A stretch of DNA of 64,000 nucleotides from Roseiarcus fermentans (GCF_003315135.1 NZ_QNRK01000030.1:25894-89893), one strand, 5' to 3'. Shown: positions 18,570 through 30,375, numbered from the stretch's first letter. Numbers and translations: made by a program. Notes: generated by a model not told the origin, from the sequence alone.

Positions 18570-19844
18570 ATGCGTTTCTTGCAACCGGGGCTGGCGATTC
18601 TGCTGATGGGCGTCGCGACGCCGATCCTCGCCCTGCCCGCCTTCGCACAGACCTGCGCCTGTCCCACGACCGACGGTTTCGCGCCTGGGCCGGTGATCGA
18701 GGCCGAGGAGCCGCCGCCGCCCCTGCCCGTGTACGAGCAGCCGCCGCTGCCCGCGCCGGGCCATGTGTGGACGCCGGGCTACTGGGCCTGGAACAACTCC
18801 GACTATTATTGGGTGCCGGGCGTGTGGGCGCCGCCGCCGCGGCCGAACGTGCTGTGGACGCCGGGATACTGGGCGTTCGTCGGCGGCGTCTATCTGTTCC
18901 ATCAGGGTTACTGGGGTCCGCACGTCGGCTTCTACGGCGGCGTGAATTACGGCTTCGGTTACAACGGCCTCGGCTACGAAGGCGGGCGGTGGGAAGCGAA
19001 TCGCTTCGTCTACAACACGACCGTCAACAATTTCGGCGGCGTCCACGTCACCAACGTCTACACCCAGCCGGTCCCGGTCGCGCCCGGCGCGGGACGCGCC
19101 AGCTTCAACGGCGGTCCCGGAGGCATCGCGCTGAGACCCACCCCGGAGCAGGCGCGCCTGACCACCGAAGAGCACATCCGGCCGACGCCGGTTCAGCTCG
19201 CCCATGCGCGTGCGGCCAGCATGGATCCGATGCAGTTCCATTCGGCCAACCAGGGCAAGCCCGCGGTGGCGGCGACCGCGCGTCCAGGCGAGCTGAAGGG
19301 CCCGGGCGTCATGCCGGCGACGGCGGCGGGCTCCGCCGCGATCGCGCCCGGCGCGCCCGGCGAACCGCAGCGGCTCGCCCCGGGCGAGAAGCCGCCGGAG
19401 AGCGTCCCGGGCCTCGAACGCAAGACGCCGGCGGGAGCGACGCTCGCGCCCGGCGAACCGCAGCGCCTCGCCCCGGGCGAAAAGCCCGGCGCCCCGGCCC
19501 AGACGCCGCTCGGCGAAAAGCCGGTCAAGACCGAAACGCCGGCGCTTGCGAAGCCGGCGCCAGACAAGGCGCCCGGCGTCCCGGTCGAGCGCGAGGGCGG
19601 CGCAAAGCCGCCCGCGCCGAAGCCCGAAGCGAAGCCGGAGCCGCCGAAGCCCGCCGCGGCCGTCCCGGCGCCGGGCGGCGAGCGCCCGCGACCCGAGGCG
19701 GGGCCGGGCGGCGAGCGCCCGCGGCCCGAGGCGGGGCCGGGCGGGGCGCCGAAAGGCGAGCCCGCGGCCGCCGAACGCAAGCCGCCACGCCCGGAAGGCA
19801 AGGAGCGCGCCTGCGGCGGCCCCGGCGAGCCGCCCTGCCGATGA
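18570..19844 (+). CDS. Secreted YXWGXW-repeat protein with Pro-rich C-terminus
   Basis: The 424-residue protein begins with a Sec signal peptide (cleavage after AFA, about residue 26). It then has aromatic repeats of the YXWGXW type (WTPGYWAW, WVPGVWAPP, WTPGYWAF, HQGYWGPH) at about 65-125 and a Gly/Tyr/Asn-rich stretch. The C-terminal half is Pro/Ala/Lys-rich and contains near-identical internal repeats (APGEPQRLAPGEKP twice, PGGERPRPEAG twice). Location is periplasm or outer surface; the role is unknown. GGAAAGGAAGACGCG precedes the ATG. Confidence 0.85.
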   Translation: MRFLQPGLAILLMGVATPILALPAFAQTCACPTTDGFAPGPVIEAEEPPPPLPVYEQPPLPAPGHVWTPGYWAWNNSDYYWVPGVWAPPPRPNVLWTPGYWAFVGGVYLFHQGYWGPHVGFYGGVNYGFGYNGLGYEGGRWEANRFVYNTTVNNFGGVHVTNVYTQPVPVAPGAGRASFNGGPGGIALRPTPEQARLTTEEHIRPTPVQLAHARAASMDPMQFHSANQGKPAVAATARPGELKGPGVMPATAAGSAAIAPGAPGEPQRLAPGEKPPESVPGLERKTPAGATLAPGEPQRLAPGEKPGAPAQTPLGEKPVKTETPALAKPAPDKAPGVPVEREGGAKPPAPKPEAKPEPPKPAAAVPAPGGERPRPEAGPGGERPRPEAGPGGAPKGEPAAAERKPPRPEGKERACGGPGEPPCR

Positions 19845-19853
19845 GCCGAGCGG

Positions 19854-19879
19854 CGGAGGGCCGAGGCCCTCCGCTTTCG
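19854..19879 (+). terminator. Probable intrinsic terminator after the YXWGXW gene
   Basis: GCGGAGGGCC at 19854-19863 pairs perfectly with GGCCCTCCGC at 19866-19875; a realistic fold is a nine-pair stem with a CGAG-type loop. A short TTTC follows. It lies ten bases past the stop codon. Confidence 0.5.
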
Positions 19880-19934
19880 GCCGCCGCGGCGGCCGCTTTG
19901 GCGTAACCGCAGAAACCGTCTAAAGCCCTGCGCC

Positions 19935-21518
19935 ATGTCGCGCATGGTCCGCAATATCTTCTCCGTCGGCGGCTGGACGGTCGTCTCGCGCCTGACCGGC
20001 TTCGTCCGCGACATGGCGCTGGCGGCGCTGCTCGGCGGCGGCGCCCTCAACGACGCCTATGTCGCGGCGATCAAGCTGCCCAACCAGTTCCGCCAGATCT
20101 TCGGCGAGGGCTCGTTCAACGCCGCCTACCTGCCGACCTACACGCGGGTTCTGGAGACGAAGGGCCCCGAGCACGCCGGCCAGTTCGCCAGCCAGGTGTT
20201 CACCCTGCTGATCCTCTCGCAGGTCGTCCTGCTCGCCCTCGTCTATCTCGACATGCCGCTGCTGGTGGAGTTGACGTCCCCCGGCTTCGTGCGCGAGCCG
20301 CAAAAATTCGCGGCCGCGGTGGCGATGTCGCGGATCATGTTCCCCTACATCGCCTTCATCGCGGTGTTCGCGCTGCACCAGGGCACGCTCAACGCCAACA
20401 ATTCCTGGAGCGTGCCGGCGGCCGCGCCCGCTGCGGCCAACCTGTGCATGATCGCCTTCCTCGCCTGGGCGGCGTGGTTTCCGAAGCTCTCGCCGGGCGT
20501 CGCGAGCATGGCGAGCTGGGGCTTTCTCGCCTCGGGGGCGACGCAACTCGCCATCGCCATGGCCGACGCGCGCCGGCGCGGGCTGCTCGAGCGCCTCATG
20601 CGGCCGCGCTGGACGCCCGAGGTGCGACAATTCTTCTGGATGCTCGGGCCGGCGATCGGCATCTCCGCGAGTTACCAGATCGGCGCGCTCGCCGATCAGA
20701 TCGTCGGCTCGCTGTTGCCGACCGGCGGCCTGTCGGCGATCAGCTACGCCGATCGCCTCTATCAACTGCCGGGCGGCGTGATCGTGATCGCGACCGGCTC
20801 GGTCCTGCTCCGGGAAATGGCCGGGCTCGTCGCCCGCGGCGACGACGAGGCGGCGCTGCACGCCCAGAACCGCGCCGCCTCGCTGACCTTCGCGCTCGGC
20901 GCGCCCTTCGTCGTCGTCTTCCTGCTCATTCCGGACCTGATCATCGCCGCCGCCTTCGAGCACGGCGCCTTCAAGGCCAGCGCCACCCAGCAGGCGGCGG
21001 GGGTGCTGGCCGCCTATTCGCTCGGCATGCCGGCGCTGTTCGTCGACCGGATCGTGGCCGCGAGCTTTCTCTCACGCGGCGACACGGCGACGCCGATGAA
21101 GGCGACGCTCGCCGGGGTCGCGCTCAATGTCGCGCTGAAGGTCCTGCTCTACCGGCCGCTCGGCGCCCCCGGCCTCGCGCTCGGCACCGCGGCCGGCCTG
21201 TGGCTGAAGGTCGGCAGCGTCTATGCGCTGGCGCGCCGGCGCGGCTGGGCGGAGCCCGACGACCGGTTCATCGGCGCCGTCGCCGCCACCCTGTTCGCCT
21301 CGGGCGCCCTCGCGCTGGCGCTGACGCTCGCCGACGCGTATCTGGCGGACGCCCTGGCGCACACCGCTTTTTCGCGCGAGATCCGGCTGGCCGCGCTCGC
21401 GGGCCTCGGCGTCTCGGTCTATTTTCCGGCGCTGGCGCTCGGGCTCGGGCTCTCGGGGGCGGCGCCGACCGGCGCGCTCGCGCGGGTTCTGCGCGCCGTG
21501 CGGCCGGGCGATTCATGA
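19935..21518 (+). CDS. murJ: Lipid II flippase MurJ
   Basis: A 527-residue polytopic protein of the MOP superfamily, required to flip lipid II across the inner membrane during peptidoglycan synthesis. It has the MurJ N-terminus (SVGGWTVVSRLTGFVRDMALAALLG), the DAYVAAIKLPNQFRQIFGEGSFNAAYLPTY segment and about fourteen hydrophobic helices. Arg residues of the first helix and the GEGSFNAAY loop are conserved. Length is normal. Confidence 0.97.
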   Translation: MSRMVRNIFSVGGWTVVSRLTGFVRDMALAALLGGGALNDAYVAAIKLPNQFRQIFGEGSFNAAYLPTYTRVLETKGPEHAGQFASQVFTLLILSQVVLLALVYLDMPLLVELTSPGFVREPQKFAAAVAMSRIMFPYIAFIAVFALHQGTLNANNSWSVPAAAPAAANLCMIAFLAWAAWFPKLSPGVASMASWGFLASGATQLAIAMADARRRGLLERLMRPRWTPEVRQFFWMLGPAIGISASYQIGALADQIVGSLLPTGGLSAISYADRLYQLPGGVIVIATGSVLLREMAGLVARGDDEAALHAQNRAASLTFALGAPFVVVFLLIPDLIIAAAFEHGAFKASATQQAAGVLAAYSLGMPALFVDRIVAASFLSRGDTATPMKATLAGVALNVALKVLLYRPLGAPGLALGTAAGLWLKVGSVYALARRRGWAEPDDRFIGAVAATLFASGALALALTLADAYLADALAHTAFSREIRLAALAGLGVSVYFPALALGLGLSGAAPTGALARVLRAVRPGDS

Positions 21519-22126
21519 CCGCCGAGCCTGCCCCGCAGCGGCATGCCCGTGAAAACGGGCGTCCCGAACCCTACGGCGGAGGCTCGAGCAATCGGGCGCG
21601 GCGGCGAAGCCCTCCGGCGCCATTACGCACCCGGAGGACTCGATCTCGAGCGCCTTCCCGCGAAGAGGGCATTTTTTTTCGCGACCCGCCGCCAGCAGCG
21701 TCCAGCGGCGCCGTGCGACAACTTGGCTTGGCGCCCGCCCACCTTACCGCCGGCAGACGATTGACCCGGCGGCCGTAGCAATAGTATTACAATATGAGTT
21801 ATACGGCGCCGGCCGGAGCGGAAAGCGCGTGTCCTTCCCTGCGGCGCAGGCGCTTGCATGTTAGAGTGTTGAGCGATAGAGGGCGATCGAGCGCCATGGC
21901 AGGGCGAGCGGGAGGATAACCAGGCAGGGCGAAGAGCGGCGCCGCGCCTTTCGTGCGGGCGATCGCTGAAGTCGCTTCCCCATTTTCCACACATTGTGGC
22001 AGTCCCGGCGGCGCTCGGCGCGGTCAAGGACTGCTGAGGAATCCGCGCGCCGGCCTCGCCGGCGAGAGGTAGCCCGCCGAAGCCGGCGAGCGCAATTGAG
22101 GCCACGAGTTGGCCGAGGAGGAAGGC
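21519..22126. other. Intergenic region upstream of the chvE operon
   Basis: Around 600 bases without a supportable gene. An AT-rich island carries the imperfect inverted repeat GTATTAC (21784-21790) and GTTATAC (21798-21804), a candidate operator. TTGCAT at 21854-21859 with TAGAGG 17 bases on is a weak promoter candidate. Both are within 350 bases of chvE and may control the sugar operon. Confidence 0.35.
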
Positions 22127-23191
22127 ATGAAATTGATGACAATCGCGGCGGCGGTCGCGTTTGGCGTATTCGCCGCCGCGAGTCCCGCGCTGGCCGACGA
22201 CAAGCCGACGATCGGCATCTCGATGCCGACCAAGTCTTCCGCGCGCTGGATCGCGGACGGCGACAACATGGCCAAGGTGCTACAGGCCAAGGGCTACAAT
22301 ACCGATCTGCAATACGCCGACAACGACATTCCGACCCAGCTCAACCAGATCGAAAACATGATCACCAAGAAGGAGAAAGTCCTGGTGATCGCGGCGATCG
22401 ACGGCACGACCCTGTCGAACGCGCTGGAGAAGGCCTCCGAACAGGGGATCAAGGTGATCTCCTACGACCGCCTGATCGTCGGCTCGCCGCACGTCGACTA
22501 TTACGCCACCTTCAACAACTTCCAGGTCGGGGTCGAGCAGGCCAAGACCCTGGTTCACGGCCTCGGCCTCGACCAGGGCAAGAAGGGCCCGTTCAACATC
22601 GAGCTGTTCGGCGGCTCGGCCGACGACAACAACGCCTTCTTCTTCTACGACGGCGCGATGTCGGTGCTTCAGCCCCTGATCGACAAGGGCGAGCTCGTCG
22701 TCGTGTCGGGACAGAAGGGCATGGACAAGGTCGCGACGCTGCGCTGGGACGCGGCCACCGCCCAGTCCCGCATGGAGAACCTGCTCTCGGCCTACTACAC
22801 CAAGAAGAAGGTCGACGCTGTGCTGTCGCCCTATGACGGCATCAGCATCGGCATCATCTCCGCGCTGAAGGGCGTCGGCTACGGCTCCAAGGATCTGCCG
22901 ATGCCGATCATCTCCGGCCAGGACGCGGAAATCCCGTCGGTCAAGTCGATCATCGGACACGAGCAATATTCGACGATCTTCAAGGACACCCGCGACCTCG
23001 CCAAGGTCGCCGCCGGCATGGTTGACGCCGTCGTCAAGGGCGGCAAGCCCGAGATCAACGACACCACGACCTACAACAACAAGGTCAAGGTGGTGCCGTC
23101 GTTCCTGTTGAAGCCGGTGCCGGTCGACGCGACCAACTGGAAGCAGACCCTGGTCGACAGCGGCTATTACAAGCTCGACCAGCTGCAGTAA
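22127..23191 (+). CDS. chvE: ChvE-type periplasmic sugar-binding protein
   Basis: The 354-residue protein has a signal peptide (cleavage after ALA, about residue 23) and is very close to Agrobacterium ChvE along its length: [59 protein letters not shown] and [15 protein letters not shown]. ChvE binds several aldoses such as galactose, glucose, arabinose and xylose for the multiple-monosaccharide ABC transporter. ATG 22127 is preceded by a strong GAGGAGGAAGGC. gguA and gguB follow, and galK-galT downstream suggests galactose is a main cargo. Confidence 0.94.
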   Translation: MKLMTIAAAVAFGVFAAASPALADDKPTIGISMPTKSSARWIADGDNMAKVLQAKGYNTDLQYADNDIPTQLNQIENMITKKEKVLVIAAIDGTTLSNALEKASEQGIKVISYDRLIVGSPHVDYYATFNNFQVGVEQAKTLVHGLGLDQGKKGPFNIELFGGSADDNNAFFFYDGAMSVLQPLIDKGELVVVSGQKGMDKVATLRWDAATAQSRMENLLSAYYTKKKVDAVLSPYDGISIGIISALKGVGYGSKDLPMPIISGQDAEIPSVKSIIGHEQYSTIFKDTRDLAKVAAGMVDAVVKGGKPEINDTTTYNNKVKVVPSFLLKPVPVDATNWKQTLVDSGYYKLDQLQ

Positions 23192-23206
23192 GCAGCACGC
23201 GAAAAA

Positions 23207-23237
23207 GCCTCCGCGCTTCGGCGCGGAGGCCCGTTTT
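23207..23237 (+). terminator. Strong hairpin between chvE and gguA
   Basis: GCCTCCGCGC (23207-23216), a TTCG tetraloop and GCGCGGAGGC (23221-23230) make a perfect ten-pair stem followed by CCGTTTT. It sits 15 bases after chvE, inside the operon. It probably acts as an attenuating terminator or 3' stabiliser that keeps binding-protein transcripts in excess over transporter transcripts. Confidence 0.7.
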
Positions 23238-23298
23238 CAGCCTTTTCCGGCGGCCCGCGATGCGGCAGACTGCCGACTGGGAAACGTCAGGGAAGCCT

Positions 23299-24833
<1,535 letters not shown>

Positions 24834-24837
<4 letters not shown>

Positions 24838-26066
24838 GCACGCAGATCCAGGCGGACGCCGCCGCCCTCAAGGCGGAAGTCCGGGGCCAACTCTGGAAGG
24901 ACAATCTTCGCGACTACGGGCTGCTCGGCTCGCTCTTGCTGATCGTCCTGTTCTTCTACCTGATCACGGCCGACCACGCCTCGGTGTCGCCGGTCAACAT
25001 CACCAACCTGATCATGCAGAACTCCTACGTCGTGATCATGGCGCTGGGCATGCTGCTGATCATCGTGGGCGGCAATATCGACCTCTCGGTCGGATCGATC
25101 GTCGGCTTCGTCGGCGCCGTCGGCGGATCGCTGATCGTCTACGCGAAGTTTCCCTACCCGCTGGTGATCGTCATCTGCCTGGCGGTGGGGGCCCTGATCG
25201 GCGCGGCGCAAGGCGTTCTCGTCGCCTACGCCAAGATGCCGTCCTTCATCGTCACGCTCGGCGGCATGCTGATCTTCCGCGGCCTGACCGGCAACATGCT
25301 GCTTGGCCAGTTCGTCGGGCCCTTCCCGAAGGGCTTCCAGAGCATCGCCTCCGGCTTCCTGCCCGACGTCACCGATTTCGGATCGATCGCCGACTCGCTG
25401 CCCGAATGGGCGAACATCCACTGGGTGTCGCTGCTGCTCGGCGCGCTCGTCGCGCTGTGGATGTTCGTCGGCGGCATCCGGCGCTGGCGCCGGGCCAAGC
25501 TCGACGGGATGGAGGTCGAGCCGCTCGCCCTGCTGATCGGCAAGAACCTCGTGTTCGCCGTGATCATCGTCGGCATCGCCTGGAACCTCGCGCTCTACAA
25601 GGGCCTTCCGATCATCCTGGTGATCATGGGCGCGCTGATCGCGCTCTACCAGTTCATCACCACCCGGACCGTGGTCGGGCGGCGCATCTACGCGCTCGGC
25701 GGCAACGTGCTCGCGGCGCGCCTCTCCGGCGTCAAGACCGAGCGGCTGATCTTCTTCACCTTCGCCAACATGGGCCTGCTGGCCGGGCTCGCCGGCCTCG
25801 TCGTCGCCGCGCGCCTCAATTCGGCGACGCCTTCCGCCGGCTCCGGGTTCGAACTCGACGTCATCGCCGCCTGCTTCATCGGCGGCACGTCGGCCTCGGG
25901 CGGCGCCGGCAAGGTGATGAACGTGGTCATCGGCGCCTTGTTCATGGGCGTCATGAACAACGGCATGTCGCTGGTCGGCCTCGGCATCTTCTGGCAGCAG
26001 GTGGTCAAGGGTCTCGTCCTGCTGGCCGCGGTGTTCGTCGACGTCTACCAGAAGCGCAAGGGCTGA
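24834..26066 (+). CDS. gguB: Multiple monosaccharide ABC transporter permease
   Basis: The 410-residue permease belongs to the BPD_transp_2 family. Conserved features include [68 protein letters not shown] and the C-terminal [23 protein letters not shown] region. About ten transmembrane helices are visible. It forms the membrane channel for ChvE-delivered sugars with GguA. Four-base overlap with gguA; galK begins nine bases after its stop. Confidence 0.94.
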
Positions 26067-26074
26067 CGGGAGAC

Positions 26075-27250
26075 ATGGCCGGTCTCGGGGCTCAGGCGCG
26101 CGACGTCGCGCAGGACTTTCTGCTGCGCTTCGGGCGCTCGGCCAGAGTGAGCCGCGCCCCCGGGCGCGTCAACCTGATCGGCGAACACACCGACTACAAC
26201 GACGGCTTCGTCATGCCGGCGGCGCTGGATTTCTCGACCCTGGTCGCCGCCGCGCCGCGTCAGGACCGCACGATCCGCGTCTATTCCCTGTTCATGGACG
26301 AAACGCGCGCGTTCGACCTCGACGCGCCCGCCCCGAGCGGGCGGCACGACTGGTCGGATTACGTGTTCGGCGTCGCGGCGATGCTGGAGACGAGCGGCTT
26401 GCGCCTCGCCGGCGCCGACCTCGTGGTGGGAAGCGACGTGCCGCTCGGCGCGGGCCTCAGTTCCTCGGCGGCGCTGGAAGTCGCCGTCGCGCACGCGCTC
26501 CTCGCGGCGTCGGGGCTGCCGTTCGAGCCGGTCGCGGCGGCGAGGGTGGCGCAGCGGGCGGAGAACGACTTCGTCGGCATGCGCTGCGGCATCATGGACC
26601 AGTACATCGCCGCCTGCGGCGTCGCCGGAAACGCGCTGCTGATCGACTGCCGCTCGCTCGACGCGCGCCCCGTGCCGATCGCGCCGACCCTCAGGCTGGT
26701 CATCGCCAACTCCCACGTCCGCCACCAGCACGCCGGCGGCGACTACAACGACCGGCGCGCCGCCTGCGAGGAAGGGGTGCGGCTGCTGAGACCCCTGCTC
26801 GGGCCGATCGCGGCGCTGCGCGACGTGACCCCGGCCGACCTCGAGCGCCATCGCCGGGCGCTGCCCGACCTCGTCTTCCGCCGCTGCCGCCACATCGTCA
26901 CCGAGAACGCCCGCGTGCTGGAAGCCGAGCGGGCGCTGAAGGCCGGCGACTTCGAGGCCTGCGGCGCGGCGATGAACGCCTCGCAACGCTCGATGCGCGA
27001 CGACTTCGCCATCACCTGCCCGGAGATCGATTTCCTCGCCGATTTCGCGCAGGGGCTCGCCGGCGTGCACGGCTCGCGCATGACCGGCGGCGGCTTCGGC
27101 GGCTGCACGGTGAGTCTCGTCGAGGCGGACGCGGTCGAATCCGTCGGCCGGGCGCTCGTCGACGCCTATCGGCTCGCCTTCGGCCTTCACGCGGAGGTGT
27201 TCGTCTGCGCGCCGTCCGACGGCGCGGGCTTCGTGGACCTGCACGAATGA
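26075..27250 (+). CDS. galK: Galactokinase
   Basis: The 391-residue GHMP kinase phosphorylates galactose at C1 with ATP, the entry to the Leloir pathway. Motif 1 PGRVNLIGEHTDYNDG (including the galactokinase signature), motif 2 PLGAGLSSSAALEVA and motif 3 MTGGGFGGCTV are all intact. The catalytic Asp lies in GIMDQYIAACG. It starts nine bases after gguB, so it is probably cotranscribed with the transporter; the coupling supports galactose import. Confidence 0.95.
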   Translation: MAGLGAQARDVAQDFLLRFGRSARVSRAPGRVNLIGEHTDYNDGFVMPAALDFSTLVAAAPRQDRTIRVYSLFMDETRAFDLDAPAPSGRHDWSDYVFGVAAMLETSGLRLAGADLVVGSDVPLGAGLSSSAALEVAVAHALLAASGLPFEPVAAARVAQRAENDFVGMRCGIMDQYIAACGVAGNALLIDCRSLDARPVPIAPTLRLVIANSHVRHQHAGGDYNDRRAACEEGVRLLRPLLGPIAALRDVTPADLERHRRALPDLVFRRCRHIVTENARVLEAERALKAGDFEACGAAMNASQRSMRDDFAITCPEIDFLADFAQGLAGVHGSRMTGGGFGGCTVSLVEADAVESVGRALVDAYRLAFGLHAEVFVCAPSDGAGFVDLHE

Positions 27251-27264
27251 CGGCGGAGCTGGAC

Positions 27265-27308
27265 CCCCCTCGCCCTGGCCGCCTGCGGCTGCCTGTCCCT
27301 CTCCCTAG
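27265..27308. repeat. Dispersed intergenic repeat, copy 1
   Basis: This roughly 44-base sequence (CCCCCTCGCCCTGGCC...CTCTCCCTAG) closely resembles 46967-47007, which lies in another intergenic gap of this window. It looks like one half of a dispersed palindromic element. Confidence 0.5.
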
Positions 27309-27320
27309 GCAATGCGGCTC

Positions 27321-27347
27321 CCCTTCCCCAGCTTTGCTGGGGAAGGG
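27321..27347 (+). terminator. Perfect inverted repeat after galK
   Basis: CCCTTCCCCAGC (27321-27332), loop TTT, GCTGGGGAAGGG (27336-27347) form a perfect 12-pair stem followed by CGTTTCC. It may terminate galK transcripts or stabilise them ahead of galT. It may also be part of the adjoining dispersed repeat. Confidence 0.5.
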
Positions 27348-27416
27348 CGTTTCCCGCCGCCGCGCGCAACGCCACGAGGAGAGAGGCTCCGAAGCGCCGG
27401 ATGAGGGTTTTCCAGC

Positions 27417-28433
27417 ATGACGCTCGACCTCTCCGAAACGTCGCATCGCCGCTTCAATCCGCTGACGGGCGAATGGGTGCTGATCTCGCCGCATCGCATG
27501 AAGCGCCCGTGGCAGGGCAAGCGCGAATCCACGCCCGCGACCGGGCTTCCGGCCCACGATCCCGATTGCTACCTCTGCGCCGGCAACTTGCGCGCCAACG
27601 GCGCAAAAAATCCCGATTACCGGCACACGTTCGTGTTCGACAACGATTTCGCCGCGCTGAGCGCCGACGCGCCCGGCGAGCGGGTCGAGGACGGCCTGAT
27701 CCGCGCCGAGGGGGAGTCCGGCGTCTGCCGCGTGCTGTGCTTCTCGCCCCGCCACGACCTGACGCTGGCGATGATGGAGATTTCGGACATCGAGCGGGTG
27801 GTCGACGCCTGGGTCGAGGAGACGATCAATCTCGGCGGGCGTCCGGACATCGGCGCGGTGCAGATCTTCGAGAATCGCGGCGAGATCATGGGCTGCTCGA
27901 ACCCGCATCCGCACGGCCAGATCTGGGCGACCAAGAATCTGCCGAACGAGATGGAGAAGGAAACCCATCGCCAGGCGCAGTATCTGCTGGACCACGGCCG
28001 GCCGCTGCTCCTCGACTACCTCGCGCAGGAACTGCGCCTGGGCGAGCGGATCGTGTCCGAGAACGCGCATTTCGTCACGCTCGCGCCGTTCTGGGCGATC
28101 TGGCCGTTCGAGACGATGATTCTGCCGCGCCGCCGCATCGGCGGCTTCGACGAGTTTTCGCCCGAGGAAAAGACCGCGCTCGCGGCGGCGCTGTCGGACC
28201 TCACCCGCCGCTACGACCGGCTGTTCGACGTCTCGTTCCCCTATTCGATGGGCTTTCACCAGAAGCCGACCGACGGCGCCGTCCACGCCGAATGGCAGAT
28301 GCACGCGCATTTTTATCCGCCGCTGCTGCGCTCGGCGACGGTGAAGAAGTTCATGGTCGGCTTCGAGATGCTCGGCTCCCCCCAGCGCGACCTGACGCCC
28401 GAGCAGGCCGCGGCGCGGCTGCGGGAGGTGTAG
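27417..28433 (+). CDS. galT: Galactose-1-phosphate uridylyltransferase
   Basis: The 338-residue enzyme exchanges UDP-glucose and galactose 1-phosphate in the Leloir pathway. The active-site H-P-H is present in [11 protein letters not shown], the zinc-type Cys pair appears in DCYLCAGN, and the [13 protein letters not shown] and GFHQKPTDG segments match the GalT HIT-fold family. It follows galK after 166 bases. galE, needed to complete the pathway, is not in the window. Confidence 0.94.
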   Translation: MTLDLSETSHRRFNPLTGEWVLISPHRMKRPWQGKRESTPATGLPAHDPDCYLCAGNLRANGAKNPDYRHTFVFDNDFAALSADAPGERVEDGLIRAEGESGVCRVLCFSPRHDLTLAMMEISDIERVVDAWVEETINLGGRPDIGAVQIFENRGEIMGCSNPHPHGQIWATKNLPNEMEKETHRQAQYLLDHGRPLLLDYLAQELRLGERIVSENAHFVTLAPFWAIWPFETMILPRRRIGGFDEFSPEEKTALAAALSDLTRRYDRLFDVSFPYSMGFHQKPTDGAVHAEWQMHAHFYPPLLRSATVKKFMVGFEMLGSPQRDLTPEQAAARLREV

Positions 28434-28527
28434 ACAGGCCCTCGCGAGGCTTCGCGCCCGGCTTACGTCGAGGAACGCGACCTCATACGCCGCAGTGTCG
28501 CCTGCGAGTCCGCGCATTCCGATGACG

Positions 28528-29457
28528 TCACCCTCGCGAAGGCAACGCAAACTGCCTTTGCGCGTCTGCGTACGTGCGGGCGGCAAAGCCGCCGTCCGGA
28601 AAATCGGCGCTCGTTTTGCCTGACGCCCAGAACACCCGGGACTCGCTGCCGTCCTGCCGGGCGAGTCGAAGGCATTCCTCCACGCGGCCCAGCATCGTCC
28701 CAAAATTGTCGCCGGGATGGAGACGGCAGAGGCCGGCATGAAAGCTCAACGTCCAAGGCTCGCCCAGCACCGCCTGGACCTGTTCGCCGAACTCGCTGTC
28801 GAAGCGACGTTGCACACGGACCAGGAAACCCAGGGCTTCATCCTCCCCGCCGCGGATCAGGAAGATGAACTCGTCTCCGCCGGAGTACTTGCGATAAATC
28901 CGGCGCCAGAGGTCGTCGGGCGCAACGGCCCCGGCGAACGGCCTCTTGTAAGCCTCCTCGTCTCGACGCATCGAATTGTAGATGCCTTGAGCGATAGATT
29001 TGATGACGAGGTCGCCTCTTCGATAGCCAAACCGAGTATTGATCTTGCCAAATCCATCAAGATCAAGCATGATAACCTGATATTGGTCCTTTTCTGTGAT
29101 CCTGCTTGCAATTTTTCGTACGTCTTCTGAAAGCTTGGACTGATTCGGAATCCCGGTCACAACATCGACAAGAGTGTCATCTCTATATCTCTTCAGCTCC
29201 TTCTCCAATGCATCGACCTGCAACGACAGGACGTGCTTGTCATTGGCGCCGCGCTGCAACCTGGTCGCAAAATGGAACCATACCAGCAACAACGCGATTA
29301 CAACCGTTCCTGATATGCCTGCTATGGTCGACCCCGCGATATCGATATGATAAACACCTTTCAATAGCAAATTCAATTCTGACGTATAGATCGCAACTAC
29401 GATTGCAATCGCCGCCAGCGCCGTTGATATTATAGTTATCAATCTATCGATAGACAT
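28528..29457 (-). CDS. Membrane-anchored GGDEF diguanylate cyclase
   Basis: A 309-residue protein with two N-terminal transmembrane helices (about 5-27 and 43-65), a short coiled coil and a GGDEF domain with intact G-G-D-E-F at 193-197 and the metal-binding Asp in MLDLDGFGKIN. It should make c-di-GMP. No RxxD inhibitory site precedes the signature, and the domain has an insertion (about 163-187). ATG 29457 is preferred over TTG 29466. The 5' half is AT-rich compared with the genome, suggesting acquisition. Confidence 0.88.
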   Translation of the reverse strand: MSIDRLITIISTALAAIAIVVAIYTSELNLLLKGVYHIDIAGSTIAGISGTVVIALLLVWFHFATRLQRGANDKHVLSLQVDALEKELKRYRDDTLVDVVTGIPNQSKLSEDVRKIASRITEKDQYQVIMLDLDGFGKINTRFGYRRGDLVIKSIAQGIYNSMRRDEEAYKRPFAGAVAPDDLWRRIYRKYSGGDEFIFLIRGGEDEALGFLVRVQRRFDSEFGEQVQAVLGEPWTLSFHAGLCRLHPGDNFGTMLGRVEECLRLARQDGSESRVFWASGKTSADFPDGGFAARTYADAQRQFALPSRG

Positions 29458-29616
29458 CGTAGTCAAGATAACTTCTGGTCAATACCGTTTGCGCACGTCA
29501 TATCCCTCGGCGCTACCCAAAAAGCAACGCTGGAGTTCGTTGGTCGAAATACCTCCGAGACGCTAGCGAATCCGAATATTCCGATCAAGCCACCCCAATC
29601 GAGCATCCGCAAATCG

Positions 29617-30312
29617 ACGCTCGCCGGACTCGCCCGCCCCTGGTTCGGCGGCGGCACGGTCAATTTCGTCACCGTTCGCGGCCGCCGGCATTGTCTCGCC
29701 CCGCGCGAGGCCGGCTTCGAGGACGGCGCCCTCAATTTCCTGAGCATCCCCGCGGTCGAGAGCGGCCTCAGGCGCCTCGACGCGATCGGCATGGACACGA
29801 TCCGGACCCGGGTCGCCTGCCTGACCGACTGGCTGATCGCCCGCCTGCTCGAGCTGCGCCACGACAACGGGCGCGCGCTGGTGCGAATCTACGGGCCGGC
29901 CAACGGCGCCATGCGCGGCGGGACGGTGACCATGAATGTCTACGATTCCCTCGGCCATCTCCTCGACTATCGCCGGATCGACGAACTCGCGGGCCTCGAG
30001 GGGATTTCGCTCCGGACCGGCTGCTTCTGCAATCCGGGGGCGGGCGAGTGGGCGGAAGACCTGACGGAGGGCGACATGCTCGACAGCCTGTCGCAAGGCG
30101 CCGACATGACGCTGCCGCGCTTTCTGCAAGTCATGCAGCATCGCGGAAAAAGCGCCGGCGCGATCCGGGTCTCGCTCGGCCTGGTCAGCAACCTCGCCGA
30201 CGTCGAGCGCTTCGTCGCCTTCGCCGGCGCCTTCCGCGACCAGACCGCGCTGACGATCGGCGAGGTGACGTTCGACATCGATTCGTGCCGGGTGATCCGC
30301 GACGGGGGCTGA
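29617..30312 (+). pseudogene. 5'-truncated Moco-sulfurase-like aminotransferase class V
   Basis: From about 29617 the frame encodes a recognisable C-terminal half of a cysteine-desulfurase/Moco-sulfurase-like protein: LARPWFGGGTVNFVTV, LAPREAGFEDGALNFLSIPAVESGL, then GISLRTGCFCNPGAGEWA with the mobile-loop Cys. The N-terminal half with the PLP lysine is missing. The frame runs upstream into AT-rich, unrelated sequence with no good start; the first ATG is 29791. It is best read as a remnant cut by the DNA carrying the GGDEF gene. Confidence 0.75.
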
Positions 30313-30375
30313 GCGAAACCCGAGCGGCCGAGGCGCCGCGCGCGGCAAAAGGCGCCATCGCCAGCCGAAGCGTCC

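Noticed and set aside
21543..21764. 73-codon frame after murJ
   Set aside because: No ribosome binding site or family feature.
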